DNA from: Ferirhizobium litorale
Lineage (GTDB): Bacteria > Pseudomonadota > Alphaproteobacteria > Rhizobiales > Rhizobiaceae
DNA length: 64,000 nucleotides
Direction: 5' to 3'
NCBI GenBank assembly: GCA_030028905.1
Contig: JALDYZ010000006.1
Span: forward strand, 1 to 64,000
Shown here in pieces: positions 55,777 through 64,000 of the stretch (position 1 is its first letter; the number at the start of each line of letters is the position of its first letter). The notes beneath the pieces are model-generated. The model did no database searches and was not told the origin of the DNA. It saw only the letters and a program-made list of their open reading frames with translations. A program made the translations under genes and the position numbers.

Positions 55777-56868
55777 TCAATCCGGCTTGGCATCGCTCTC
55801 GCCGATCATTTGCAGCAGGGTCAGCGGATCCAGATCCGCATGCTTTCGGCAGAGATCGGCGGTGGAGCGGGCGATGTGGTCGTAGTAATCCGCGCTTGCC
55901 TTCCGGGATTCGATGAGCGCGACATTGTTTTCATGCTGCCGCCGCAAGGCTTCACGGCTCGCGAAGGGCCACGCCCAGCGCTGCAATTGATTGAATTGGT
56001 CCCGGATACGGATGCTGCGCGCACGCTGCCGTCGCTGCAGGGCGAGCCGCGCCGCGCCGGCAAACAGGAAATCGCGCCCATGGTCCTCCCAGGCCGCGCG
56101 TAGCTCCGGCGAACAGCTCTCCAGGTATGCTCGCAGGAAAACCTGCTGATGGTCCTTGATGCGGCAATAGTTTCGCAGCAGGCAAGCGGCGAGTTCGACG
56201 CCAGCATACTCGTAGGCGAGCAGTTCGTAGTCTATGAGAGTGACGGACTGATCCTTGGCGCGAATGACATTCGAACCGAAGAGATCGCCATGGGTCAGCG
56301 AGGTGCTTTTGGTCTGCAGAAGCCGGGTGAAACCTGCCCTTATCCAATCCCTGTTCTCTTCGCTCAAATGGTCATTGTTCGCAAGATAGGTCAGATGCGG
56401 CAATTCTGGCCTCTGGCGACTGAACAATGATTGAATCTGCGGGCCTTGCAGCGAATGCAAGCGGCCGAGATTGCGTGCCAGAGAGGCGATGCTCGGCCGT
56501 GGTATGCGCTTTATCAGGGGCTCACCCGGCACATGACCAAGGGCGATCCAGTGGCCGAAGCGAAGGCGCTCTCCCAGTGCGCGCGTGCGTGCTTTCACCG
56601 GCTGTACGGCCACGCCGCCGTCGGCAATTCGCATCAGCGTTTTTTCGAAATGGTCGAGAACGCGTCCATTGCGAAAGCGGCAAAGCACGTATGTGTCGCC
56701 GTTCAGGCGCACAATGCGCTTGCGGACATTGTAGCGCCACTTCGCATACAGGACTTCAGCCTGCGGCGAGAGAAGCGTCCCGATGTCAATCGCATAGCTC
56801 GTCATCGACGATGGTGATGTCCCCGCAACGGAAGGTCGCCGGCAGACGAGCCGGAAACCGATGCCCAT
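55777..56868 (-). CDS. Phosphotransferase of the APH/choline-kinase fold
   Basis: 363 aa. Kinase-like core: the catalytic loop LTHGDLFGSNVI (H-x-D-x4-N) and the metal-binding VTLIDYELLAYEYAGVEL. Relatives phosphorylate aminoglycosides, choline or sugars; substrate unknown. The start is unsure: ATG 56868 has no clear ribosome binding site, and ATG 56805 (MTSYAIDIG) is the alternative. Confidence 0.8.
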   Translation of the reverse strand: MGIGFRLVCRRPSVAGTSPSSMTSYAIDIGTLLSPQAEVLYAKWRYNVRKRIVRLNGDTYVLCRFRNGRVLDHFEKTLMRIADGGVAVQPVKARTRALGERLRFGHWIALGHVPGEPLIKRIPRPSIASLARNLGRLHSLQGPQIQSLFSRQRPELPHLTYLANNDHLSEENRDWIRAGFTRLLQTKSTSLTHGDLFGSNVIRAKDQSVTLIDYELLAYEYAGVELAACLLRNYCRIKDHQQVFLRAYLESCSPELRAAWEDHGRDFLFAGAARLALQRRQRARSIRIRDQFNQLQRWAWPFASREALRRQHENNVALIESRKASADYYDHIARSTADLCRKHADLDPLTLLQMIGESDAKPD

Positions 56869-56922
56869 CTAAACAAATGTAGCCACGTGACGCAACGGAA
56901 CCCGGCGTGCTGCGATGGACGT

Positions 56923-57531
56923 TCAGTCCCGCTTGGCGAGATCGAGAAGTTCCTTCTCGCTCAGGGGTATGATCGTTGCCTCGCTCGTGGAGACCGGCGA
57001 GAAGCCGAACATCTGGTAGAGCTGCAGCGCGCGCGGATGATCATGGTTGTTGGTGGTGGTGATGAGCCGCTTCGGGTTGTCCTGCCAGGCGGTATAGAGC
57101 GCCTGCAGGAGGAACCACTTGCCGATGCCCAGCCCAAGCGCATGCTCGATCAAGCCATAGTGGACGAGTTCGATCGTGTCCTCGTCCTCCCGGAAAAGCT
57201 CGTAGAAACCGGCGGGCGCACCGTTGACATAGAGGACCGAAACGCTGGTGCGCTTGTCATGGACGATCGCCGCCAGTTCCTGGTCGCTCATGCGCAGGCG
57301 ATCGACCCAGTGCCAACGCTTGCCGATCTGCCGGTACAGAAACCGGTAGAACGGCAAGGGAATGTCGATCGCACGCATGATCGCGGTCTGGATGTTGACC
57401 GGCACCGGAAGGCTGGCCTTCGGTGCAGCCGTCATCTCAAGCGTGGTGACATGCGCGTTTACGGTCAGCGGAACTTTCCTCGATACAGCCACGATGTCAG
57501 CCCCGCCCTGTTTCGATTGCCGTGTCGGCAT
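56923..57531 (-). CDS. GNAT-family acetyltransferase
   Basis: Up to 202 aa. The acetyl-CoA motif region EHALGLGIGKWFLLQALY (about 129-146) and the later HPRALQLYQMFGFSPV are typical of GNAT. It overlaps the sseA end by 35 bases if started at 57531; a GTG at 57492, just after the sseA stop, is an alternative. Substrate unknown. Last gene of the cysK-alaX-sseA run. Confidence 0.85.
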   Translation of the reverse strand: MPTRQSKQGGADIVAVSRKVPLTVNAHVTTLEMTAAPKASLPVPVNIQTAIMRAIDIPLPFYRFLYRQIGKRWHWVDRLRMSDQELAAIVHDKRTSVSVLYVNGAPAGFYELFREDEDTIELVHYGLIEHALGLGIGKWFLLQALYTAWQDNPKRLITTTNNHDHPRALQLYQMFGFSPVSTSEATIIPLSEKELLDLAKRD

Positions 57532-58351
57532 GGCTTCCCCACTCGGTCCACGAACCGTCGTAAAGCGTGTTGTCAGTATGTCCGAGCGATTCGAGCGCCA
57601 GCGTGATGATGGCAGCCGTTATGCCCGAGCCACAGCTCGTTACCACCGGCTTGGAAAGATCGATGCCGGCGGCTTCAAAGACGCCGCGCAACTCTCTCAG
57701 ATCCTTGAACTTTCCATCGCTTGCAAAGGTGCCGGATGGCAGGCTTTTCGCTCCCGGCATATGGCCCGAGCGCAGGCCGGCGCGCGGTTCCGGTTCCTCG
57801 GCGGCAAAGCGTCCGGCGCTGCGAGCGTCGCCGATCTGCTTCGAGCCGTTGGCAACGATATACTTCATCTCGGCAAACGACGTGACTCTTTCGGGGTGAA
57901 AATGGGTGACGAACCTGGCGGGTGCCGGTTCGGGGAGATCGGTTTCGAGCGGCCGGCCCTCGGCTTTCCAGCCGTCGAGCCCTCCGTCGATGACGAATAC
58001 GTTCTGGGCGCCCATGATCCTGAATGTCCACCACACTCTCGGCGCACTCAGGAAACCCGGGCCGTCATAGACGATGATCGTATCGGTTGCGGAGATGCCG
58101 AACTTGCCGACTGCGTCAGCAAAAACCTCGGGCGCGGGCAGCGTGTGGGGAAGGCCCGTCGAATGATCGGCGATGACGTCAAGGTCGAAGAACACTGCGC
58201 CGGGGATATGTCCGGCCGCATATTCGGCCGCTCCGTTGCGGTTGTGTGCCGGCAGGTACCAGGATGCATCGACGATCTTGAATTCGAGCGCGCCGAGCTG
58301 CTTCTCCACCCAATCGGCGGATACGACAAAACGGCTCTTCTGTTCGGACAT
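57497..58351 (-). CDS. sseA: 3-mercaptopyruvate sulfurtransferase
   Basis: 284 aa with two rhodanese domains. The active loop is C240-GSGIT, the mercaptopyruvate-type signature (CG[SA]GVT) rather than thiosulfate-type. It moves sulfur from mercaptopyruvate to thiol acceptors. A 109-base gap follows alaX. Confidence 0.95.
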   Translation of the reverse strand: MSEQKSRFVVSADWVEKQLGALEFKIVDASWYLPAHNRNGAAEYAAGHIPGAVFFDLDVIADHSTGLPHTLPAPEVFADAVGKFGISATDTIIVYDGPGFLSAPRVWWTFRIMGAQNVFVIDGGLDGWKAEGRPLETDLPEPAPARFVTHFHPERVTSFAEMKYIVANGSKQIGDARSAGRFAAEEPEPRAGLRSGHMPGAKSLPSGTFASDGKFKDLRELRGVFEAAGIDLSKPVVTSCGSGITAAIITLALESLGHTDNTLYDGSWTEWGSHADTAIETGRG

Positions 58352-58460
58352 GGGTATCTCCTGGAAACACTATCGCCGGGAACGGGTTCCCGCGGGACTC
58401 GCAAAGCACACAGTAACGCGCCAACCTTGCGACAAGCCTGCCTAGATGGTGATTTCGAAC

Positions 58461-59207
58461 TCAAGGGGTCGCTTGTCCGTCGCCCGGCGCACCGAAGCGA
58501 ATCCGGAAGCGGCGGTTCTCCTTGCCCTTCTTCTCGATCTTGGAAATGTGGATGGCCCCGACTTCCTGGGTCTCCGAAACATGAGTGCCGCCGCAGGGCT
58601 GGCTGTCGATGGCCGATTCCTTGCCGATGCAGACAAGGCTGACCCGCCCGAGGCCGATTGGCGGGCGGACGTTCTTGGACTTCACGATATCCGGATTTGC
58701 CGCGAGTTCATCGTCTGTGATCCAGTTGACATAGACGGGATGATTCTCGCCGACCAGGCGCATCATCTCCGCGGTCACCGCGTCCTTGTCGATCGTTTCC
58801 GTCATATCGAAATCCACTCGGCTTTCCTCTTCGCCGACGGCCGCTCCCGTGATCGGGAAGGGGCATACCACTGACAGAAGGTGGCAGGCGGTGTGCATGC
58901 GCATCAGCCGGTAACGACGAGGCCAGTCGACGTGAAGCACGAGTTTTTCGCCGACTGCTGGGATCTGTTCGCCTTCCAGCGGCATATGGAAGATCGCATC
59001 CTTGGTCTGGCCATGGCGGGCAACGCCGATCTTGATCGTCGAACCATCCGCTCGTTCCAGAAAGCCGCAATCGCCGGGCTGGCCGCCCGAAGTCGCGTAG
59101 AAGCAGGTCTGGTCGAGCTCGATCCCGCCGTCTTCATGGACCGCGGTTACCGTGGCCTCGCAGGTTGACAGATAGAAATCTTCGCGGAAAAGGGCGTTGA
59201 CGGGCAT
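58461..59207 (-). CDS. alaX: Alanyl-tRNA editing protein AlaX
   Basis: 248 aa with the freestanding editing domain. Zinc ligands H105, H109 (MHTACHLL), C205 and H209 (QPCGGTHV) are all present, plus the N-terminal FYATSGGQPGDCG motif. It hydrolyses mischarged Ser- or Gly-tRNA(Ala). It starts ten bases after the cysK stop, so they are co-transcribed. Confidence 0.92.
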   Translation of the reverse strand: MPVNALFREDFYLSTCEATVTAVHEDGGIELDQTCFYATSGGQPGDCGFLERADGSTIKIGVARHGQTKDAIFHMPLEGEQIPAVGEKLVLHVDWPRRYRLMRMHTACHLLSVVCPFPITGAAVGEEESRVDFDMTETIDKDAVTAEMMRLVGENHPVYVNWITDDELAANPDIVKSKNVRPPIGLGRVSLVCIGKESAIDSQPCGGTHVSETQEVGAIHISKIEKKGKENRRFRIRFGAPGDGQATP

Positions 59208-59217
59208 ATGAAATCAC

Positions 59218-60255
59218 TTAAACGGCTTCAAATGGAACGGAGATATCGGTTTTTTCTGCCATCCAGCCGGGAATCGGCAATCCCTTCGACTGCAGGAATT
59301 GCGGATTGAACATCTTGGACTGGTAGCGGTTTCCGTAATCGCAAAGCACGGTCACGATGGTGTGGCCGGGCCCGAGGTCCCCGGCAAGTCGGATGGCACC
59401 CGCAATGTTGATGCCGGTCGAGCCGCCGAGGCAGAGGCCTTCTTGCTGGACCAGATCGAAGATCAGTGGCAGCGCTTCGGCGTCGGGTATCTGGTAGGCA
59501 AAATCGGGCGTGAACCCTTCGAGGTTGGCGGTAATGCGGCCCTGGCCGATCCCCTCGGTGATCGAGGAGCCCGAGGACTTCAGTTCGCCGTTCTTGTAGA
59601 ACTCGTAGAGTGCCGCTCCTTCAGGGTCGGCTATGGCGATCTTGACGTCCTTGTTTCGGGCCTTGAGGCCGATGGCGACCCCGGCAAGCGTGCCACCGGA
59701 GCCGACCGCGGAAACGAATCCGTCGACCTTGCCGCCGGTCTGCTCCCAGATTTCGGGAGCCGTCGTTTCCACATGGGCGTCGCGGTTGGCGACGTTGTCG
59801 AACTGGTTGGCCCAGATCGCGCCATTCGGATCGGTCTTGGCCAGTTGCTCTGCAAGGCGGCCGGATACCTTCACGTAGTTGTTCGGATTCTTGTAGGGAA
59901 CGGCCGGCACCTCGACGAGCTCGGCACCGAGCAGTTTCAGTGCATCCTTCTTCTCCTGGCTCTGCGTTTCCGGGATCACGATGACCGTGCGGTATCCAAG
60001 TGCCTTGGCGACGACGGTGAGGCCGATGCCGGTATTGCCGGCAGTCCCCTCGACGATCACACCGCCCGGCTTCAAGAGCCCCTTGCGCTCCGCGTCGCGG
60101 ATAATGAACAGCGCCGCTCGATCCTTGACCGACTGCCCAGGGTTGAGAAACTCCGCCTTGCCGAGGATGTTGCATCCCGTCGCCTCGGATGCGCCCTTCA
60201 GCCGGATCAGGGGTGTGTTGCCAATGGCATCCAATACGGAGTTGTATACGGTCAT
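59218..60255 (-). CDS. cysK: Cysteine synthase A-type (O-acetylserine sulfhydrylase)
   Basis: 345 aa. PLP lysine is K44 in NPGQSVKDRAA; the phosphate loop is GSGGTLAGV. The C-terminus is about 20 residues longer than E. coli CysK. It makes cysteine from O-acetylserine and sulfide. Start MTVYNSVLDAIGNTPL at ATG 60255; the 18-codon upstream extension is not conserved. Confidence 0.93.
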   Translation of the reverse strand: MTVYNSVLDAIGNTPLIRLKGASEATGCNILGKAEFLNPGQSVKDRAALFIIRDAERKGLLKPGGVIVEGTAGNTGIGLTVVAKALGYRTVIVIPETQSQEKKDALKLLGAELVEVPAVPYKNPNNYVKVSGRLAEQLAKTDPNGAIWANQFDNVANRDAHVETTAPEIWEQTGGKVDGFVSAVGSGGTLAGVAIGLKARNKDVKIAIADPEGAALYEFYKNGELKSSGSSITEGIGQGRITANLEGFTPDFAYQIPDAEALPLIFDLVQQEGLCLGGSTGINIAGAIRLAGDLGPGHTIVTVLCDYGNRYQSKMFNPQFLQSKGLPIPGWMAEKTDISVPFEAV

Positions 60256-60490
60256 GGAAGCATGCCTTCTCGTTTCGCTTACAATAGAAACGGACTTTTC
60301 GGTTCTCAAGCGCTGCTGCGCAAGAAATTATGTTCCGCGCGCGGCAGCGATGCCAGCAAAATCGTTTTTACCCGGTTGGCGGTCAACACTGTGCCACGGG
60401 CGACTGCCTGCCGTAACGTCATGTTGCGGGTTGCGCACAAAATCAAAGCTATGTGGCTCCCGCTTCAACTGACAACAGCTTGCCGCCGAG

Positions 60491-61750
60491 TCATTGCTTG
60501 GTGAACACCACCTGGCGCACATCGATGTTTCCCGAGCGGAAACCTGCCTCGCAGTAGTAGAAGTAGTATTCCCAGAGCCGTTTGAAACGATCATCGAAGC
60601 CGAGCGGCTTCAGGCGGTCCCAAACGGACCAGAAGCGACCGCGCCACTCGCCAAGCGTGCGGGCGTAGTCGTGGCCAAAGCCGAAGTCACGGGCGAGAGA
60701 AAGATTGACCGCCTGGCCAAGCCGCACGAGGTGGTCGCGCGTTGGCAGCATGCCGCCCGGGAAGATGTACTTCTGGATGAAATCCGGATTGGAGCGGTAT
60801 TCCTTGTAGGCTTCGGGCTGGATGGTGATAATCTGAAGGCCTGCGGTGCCTCCCGGCTTCAGACAGTCGCTGAGCTTGGAGAAATAGGCCGGCCAGTACT
60901 TCTCGCCGACAGCCTCGAACATTTCGATCGATACGATGCGGTCATAGAGGCCGTCTTCGTGGCGATAGTCCTGGAACTTAAGTTCGACGCGATCGGACAG
61001 TCCGGCTCGCTCCATGCGTTCGCGGGCGAAGGAGAGCTGTTCGCGGCTGATCGTCAGTCCGGTCACCTTGCAGCCGATCTCCCTTGCTGCGAATTCCGCG
61101 AAACCGCCCCAGCCGCAGCCGATCTCCAGCACATGGTCGCCGGGGGCGATGCCGGCGGCCGTGGCCAGCGCACGGTACTTCGCGGTCTGTGCCGATTGCA
61201 GATCGCTGGCGCCGTTCGCATAGAGTGCCGATGAATAGGTCATGGTGGGATCCAGCCATTCCCGGTAGAACGCATTGCCGAGGTCATAGTGAGCGGCGAT
61301 GTTGCGCTTCGAGCCGGTGAGCGAGTTGGAATTGCGCCAGTGGCGAATGCGCTCGATCAGGCGGAGCAGTCCGCGCGCAGAGTTCGGAAACTTGTTGCCG
61401 ATATGCTGGTTGACGAGAAAAAGTTCGAGAAAGGCGCCGACATCGGGACTGTCCCAGTCACCGTCGAGATAGCTCTCGGCGACGGCGTTGGTACCGCCGG
61501 TGATGGCGCGTTGCGGCATGTTCCAGTTGTGCAGGACGGCGGCAGCCTCAGGCCCGTCGTGCTTGCCCTGGACCTTGACCAGGCGTCCATCGGGCAACTT
61601 CAGCTCGAGCGCACCGTACTCCATGTGCAGCAGGCTGCGGAGCACCAGTTGCGCGCGCGCGGGGATATTCCTGGCGAGGCGGGCAATATTCTCGCTCGAC
61701 AGGAGTTCGGCGGTTTCGGAAATCGTTTTGCTGAAGTGTGAATTCGTCAT
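60491..61750 (-). CDS. cfa: Cyclopropane-fatty-acyl-phospholipid synthase
   Basis: 419 aa. S-adenosylmethionine motif VLEIGCGWGG (207-216), the bicarbonate/active-site region IAAHYDLGN (151-159) and EMFEAVGEKY. It methylenates membrane unsaturated fatty acids in stationary or stress conditions. Start at MTNSHFSKTI; the 34-codon in-frame extension is rejected. Confidence 0.95.
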   Translation of the reverse strand: MTNSHFSKTISETAELLSSENIARLARNIPARAQLVLRSLLHMEYGALELKLPDGRLVKVQGKHDGPEAAAVLHNWNMPQRAITGGTNAVAESYLDGDWDSPDVGAFLELFLVNQHIGNKFPNSARGLLRLIERIRHWRNSNSLTGSKRNIAAHYDLGNAFYREWLDPTMTYSSALYANGASDLQSAQTAKYRALATAAGIAPGDHVLEIGCGWGGFAEFAAREIGCKVTGLTISREQLSFARERMERAGLSDRVELKFQDYRHEDGLYDRIVSIEMFEAVGEKYWPAYFSKLSDCLKPGGTAGLQIITIQPEAYKEYRSNPDFIQKYIFPGGMLPTRDHLVRLGQAVNLSLARDFGFGHDYARTLGEWRGRFWSVWDRLKPLGFDDRFKRLWEYYFYYCEAGFRSGNIDVRQVVFTKQ

Positions 61751-61958
61751 TGCGCAGGGCTCCGACAATAATTGGCTGCGGCGTACGGTTCGATGTGCAA
61801 TCGCTCGCACCTGGGCTGGGCAGACGAACCGGACATTCCGATTGACATTCAATTGCGACTAACTGCCTCAATCTAGCCGTGATTCGCGCGATCGCAAACG
61901 GTAATCGATGGCCTGGTCTGGCGACGGCCGGTCCATGAGGTTCAAAAACATCCGGTAG

Positions 61959-63407
61959 CTATTCGCCTTGAATCGACTTGTAGGCAGTCAGTGCGCGCGC
62001 TCGCGCCACGCCATGATCGACGATCGGACAGGGGTAGTCCTTGCCAAGCGCAATGCCGGCGTGTTCGAGGGCCGCTGTCGGCGCAGCGAAGGGGCGGTGG
62101 ATGTATCTGTTGTCCAGTCGGGAAAGCTCGGGCACGAACCGACGGATATAGCGACCTTCGGGATCGAATTTTTCCGATTGCAGCACCGGATTGAATATCC
62201 TGAAAAAGGGCGAGGCGTCCGCGCCGGAGCCGGCGACCCACTGCCAGTTCGCCGCATTCGAGGCCGGGTCGGCATCGACGAGCGTTTGGCGAAACCACTT
62301 CTCGCCCCGCCGCCAGTCGATCATCAGATGCTTGACCAGGAAGGAAGCGACGATCATGCGCACCCGGTTGTGCATCCATCCATGCCGCCACAACTGGCGC
62401 ATCCCGGCATCGACCATGGGGTAGCCGGTCATGCCCTTCGTCCAGCGGTCGAAGAGATCGTCGTCATTCTCCCAGGGAAAAGCGTCGAAGCGGTCGTTCC
62501 AGTTGTTCTCGGGCAACGCCGGGAAGTGGAAGAGCAGGTGGTAGCAGAATTCACGCCAAGCCAGTTCCTTGCGGAAGTGGACGACGTCATCGGTCGCGAT
62601 ATGGCCGGCAAGTCCGGCCGTCGCGTGCCAGATCCGCGCAGGCGATATTTCCCCGAGCGCGAGATGCGGCGAAAGCAACGATGTCGATGGCCTTGCCGGA
62701 AAATCTCGGCCTTCTCGATATCCGCCGATGGCACTCTCGATGAAGGCTTCCAGTTTCGTGGCGGCACCGGCTTCCCCGGGCGTCCAAATTTCCGGGAACT
62801 CCCGAGCCCAGTCGGGCGCGGTCGGCAGCAGGCCCCAGTCGGCAAGCCGCTCCGATCTGGGATTGGCTTCGGGAGCGAGGATCCGGCGTGGTGCCTCCAC
62901 CGTCGACGGCGGGTCGCCCATGCGCTCCAGTGCGCGCCAGAAGGGCGTATAGACCCTGTAAGGACCGCCCGCACCGGTCACCAGTTTCATTGGGTCGTGC
63001 AGTAGCTGGCCGGGAAAGCTGACGACCATTAGCCCACGGGACTTCAGGTCCCGCTTGATTACCGTGTCGAGGGCAATCCCGCCGGGGTCGTGGCGGCGAT
63101 TCCAGTAAATGCTGCCCGCACCTGTTTCGCGGACGATCTCGTCGAGCACGGTGTCGGCGCTGCCGCGGCGAAACACCAGTTCCGCACCAAGGTTCCCGAG
63201 CGATCGCTGCAGCGAGACCAGCGAATGATGCAGCCACCAGTCCTGCGCCGGTCCAAGGGAACCGTTGCCGGGTGCCGGTGGTTCCCGGATATATAGGGAA
63301 ATGACCCGCCTGCCGCTGTCTGCTGCCGCTTTCAGGGCAAGATTGTCGTCAAGCCTGAGGTCCTTGCGGAACCACACGATGATGGGCGCCGCTGCGGTGT
63401 CGGTCAC
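61959..63407 (-). CDS. phrB: Deoxyribodipyrimidine photolyase
   Basis: 482 aa from a GTG start (MTDTAAAPIIVWFRKDLR). An N-terminal antenna domain (about 1-130) and a C-terminal FAD-binding domain with ELAWREFCYHLLFHFP, GYPMVDAGMRQL and MHNRVRM. It repairs cyclobutane dimers with light. GAAAGG lies nine bases before the GTG. A longer ATG start at 63521 would add a cysteine-rich segment lacking conservation. Confidence 0.93.
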   Translation of the reverse strand: MTDTAAAPIIVWFRKDLRLDDNLALKAAADSGRRVISLYIREPPAPGNGSLGPAQDWWLHHSLVSLQRSLGNLGAELVFRRGSADTVLDEIVRETGAGSIYWNRRHDPGGIALDTVIKRDLKSRGLMVVSFPGQLLHDPMKLVTGAGGPYRVYTPFWRALERMGDPPSTVEAPRRILAPEANPRSERLADWGLLPTAPDWAREFPEIWTPGEAGAATKLEAFIESAIGGYREGRDFPARPSTSLLSPHLALGEISPARIWHATAGLAGHIATDDVVHFRKELAWREFCYHLLFHFPALPENNWNDRFDAFPWENDDDLFDRWTKGMTGYPMVDAGMRQLWRHGWMHNRVRMIVASFLVKHLMIDWRRGEKWFRQTLVDADPASNAANWQWVAGSGADASPFFRIFNPVLQSEKFDPEGRYIRRFVPELSRLDNRYIHRPFAAPTAALEHAGIALGKDYPCPIVDHGVARARALTAYKSIQGE

Positions 63408-63549
63408 GGGGTCGGCCTTTCGTTTGCACACATTGCAACAGGATTCCACGGAGTTTCCATAGCGCGCAATCGACTTCGCCAAATATGGGGATGAATGCAA
63501 ACAGAAACGGCCGCATAGCAAAATTGCTGATGCAGCCGTTTTTGAAATC

Positions 63550-63624
63550 TGGCTCCCCGGGTCGGATTCGAACCGACGACCTATCGATTAACAGTCGAGT
63601 GCTCTACCGCTGAGCTACCAGGGA
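63550..63624 (-). tRNA. tRNA-Asn (anticodon GTT)
   Basis: 75 bases including an encoded CCA. Acceptor TCCCTGG / CCGGGGA, D-arm with CTCAGCGGTAGAGC, anticodon loop CTGTTAA (GTT at 63590-63592), T-arm with GGTTCGAATCC. Class I tRNA with normal length. Confidence 0.97.
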
Positions 63625-63743
63625 TCAACCGCTTGCCGCGGTGTGAGTGGGCTTCTACAAATGCTTTTCCGATTTGCCAAGCGGTTTTTTTAAAAAAGCG
63701 CATTCGGCTTGTTTTTTTTGACCGACACCCCAACATCCTGTGG

Positions 63744-64000
63744 ATGGAAGATACAACGCAAAATCAGACAAAGCGAGCCAAGCGCCCGAAAAGCCGGGGG
63801 AATGGACAGAATTCCTTCGGAATCCACCCGCAAACCCGGAAACTGATGCTCGGCGGCTGGCATGTCTCTATGCCGGAGTCCCGGATTGCTCGCGTGACGA
63901 TCGGCAGCCTTCTGGTCGTCGGGGGCTTTGCCGGTTTCCTTCCAGTGCTCGGCTTCTGGATGATCCCGCTCGGCCTGTTGGTCCTCTCCCACGATCTGCC
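63744..64000 (+). CDS. Small membrane protein, 5' part (cut by window end)
   Basis: The first 85 codons are visible: MEDTTQNQTKRAKRPK..., a basic N-terminus, then MPESRIARVTIGSLLVVGGF and FLPVLGFWMIPLGLLVLSHD, a hydrophobic hairpin ending at the window edge. I recognise this end (LPVLGFWMxPLGLLVLSHD) from rhizobial small membrane proteins of unknown function. Confidence 0.7.
   Translation, partial: MEDTTQNQTKRAKRPKSRGNGQNSFGIHPQTRKLMLGGWHVSMPESRIARVTIGSLLVVGGFAGFLPVLGFWMIPLGLLVLSHDL

Noticed and set aside
1-64000. CRISPR arrays, insertion sequences, phage or integrase genes
   Set aside because: No regularly spaced direct repeats, transposase or integrase-like products were seen anywhere in the window.

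Overview
The window looks like the chromosome of a Rhizobiaceae-type alphaproteobacterium (Rhizobium/Sinorhizobium/Agrobacterium relatives). The basis is GC-rich coding sequence, rhizobial-type ribosomal protein sequences, a B12-dependent ribonucleotide reductase, a TTGAT-N4-ATCAA Fnr/FixK-type site, and many small proteins of types I associate with rhizobia. I cannot assign a genus. I see no insertion sequence, phage gene, CRISPR array or rRNA.

Region 1 (1-15245) is the S10-spc-alpha ribosomal supercluster: end of tuf, rpsJ-rplC-rplD-rplW-rplB-rpsS-rplV-rpsC-rplP-rpmC-rpsQ, rplN-rplX-rplE-rpsN-rpsH-rplF-rplR-rpsE-rpmD-rplO, secY-adk-rpsM-rpsK-rpoA-rplQ. Many neighbours overlap or nearly touch. 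Strong hairpins or terminators sit at several fixed points (rpsQ/rplN, rplR/rpsE, rplO/secY, rpsM/rpsK, rpoA/rplQ), and the spacer before rpsJ holds two large structures.

Region 2 (15347-23514) holds housekeeping and envelope genes: msrPQ (periplasmic methionine sulfoxide repair), ilvD, a secreted serine hydrolase, an LprI-like protein, a Do-family protease and rarA.

Region 3 (23552-38633) is accessory. It has a compact five-gene minus-strand cluster (24901-27060) built around a DapA-family protein that has lost its catalytic lysine, with two tiny tail-anchored membrane proteins. It also has a cbpA/cbpM co-chaperone pair, a CNNM/CorC membrane protein, several proteins under 100 aa, and a GntR-FCD regulator with a repeated palindromic operator in front of a rubredoxin/pirin/tautomerase set.

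Region 4 (38866-64000) is mixed metabolism and stress: nrdJ with apparent NrdR boxes, gpt, a tandem universal stress protein behind an Fnr/FixK box, a CinA-like MoaB/Mog-domain protein, wrbA, tRNA-Leu(TAA), trkH, ilvA, hlyU, azoR with a divergent LysR regulator, a PilZ protein, an Lrp/AsnC regulator divergent from alanine dehydrogenase, a cysK-alaX-sseA-GNAT run, cfa, photolyase, tRNA-Asn(GTT), and the start of a small membrane protein cut by the window end.

The best candidates for something undescribed are the DapA-like pseudoenzyme cluster and the GntR-operator/rubredoxin/pirin/tautomerase module.
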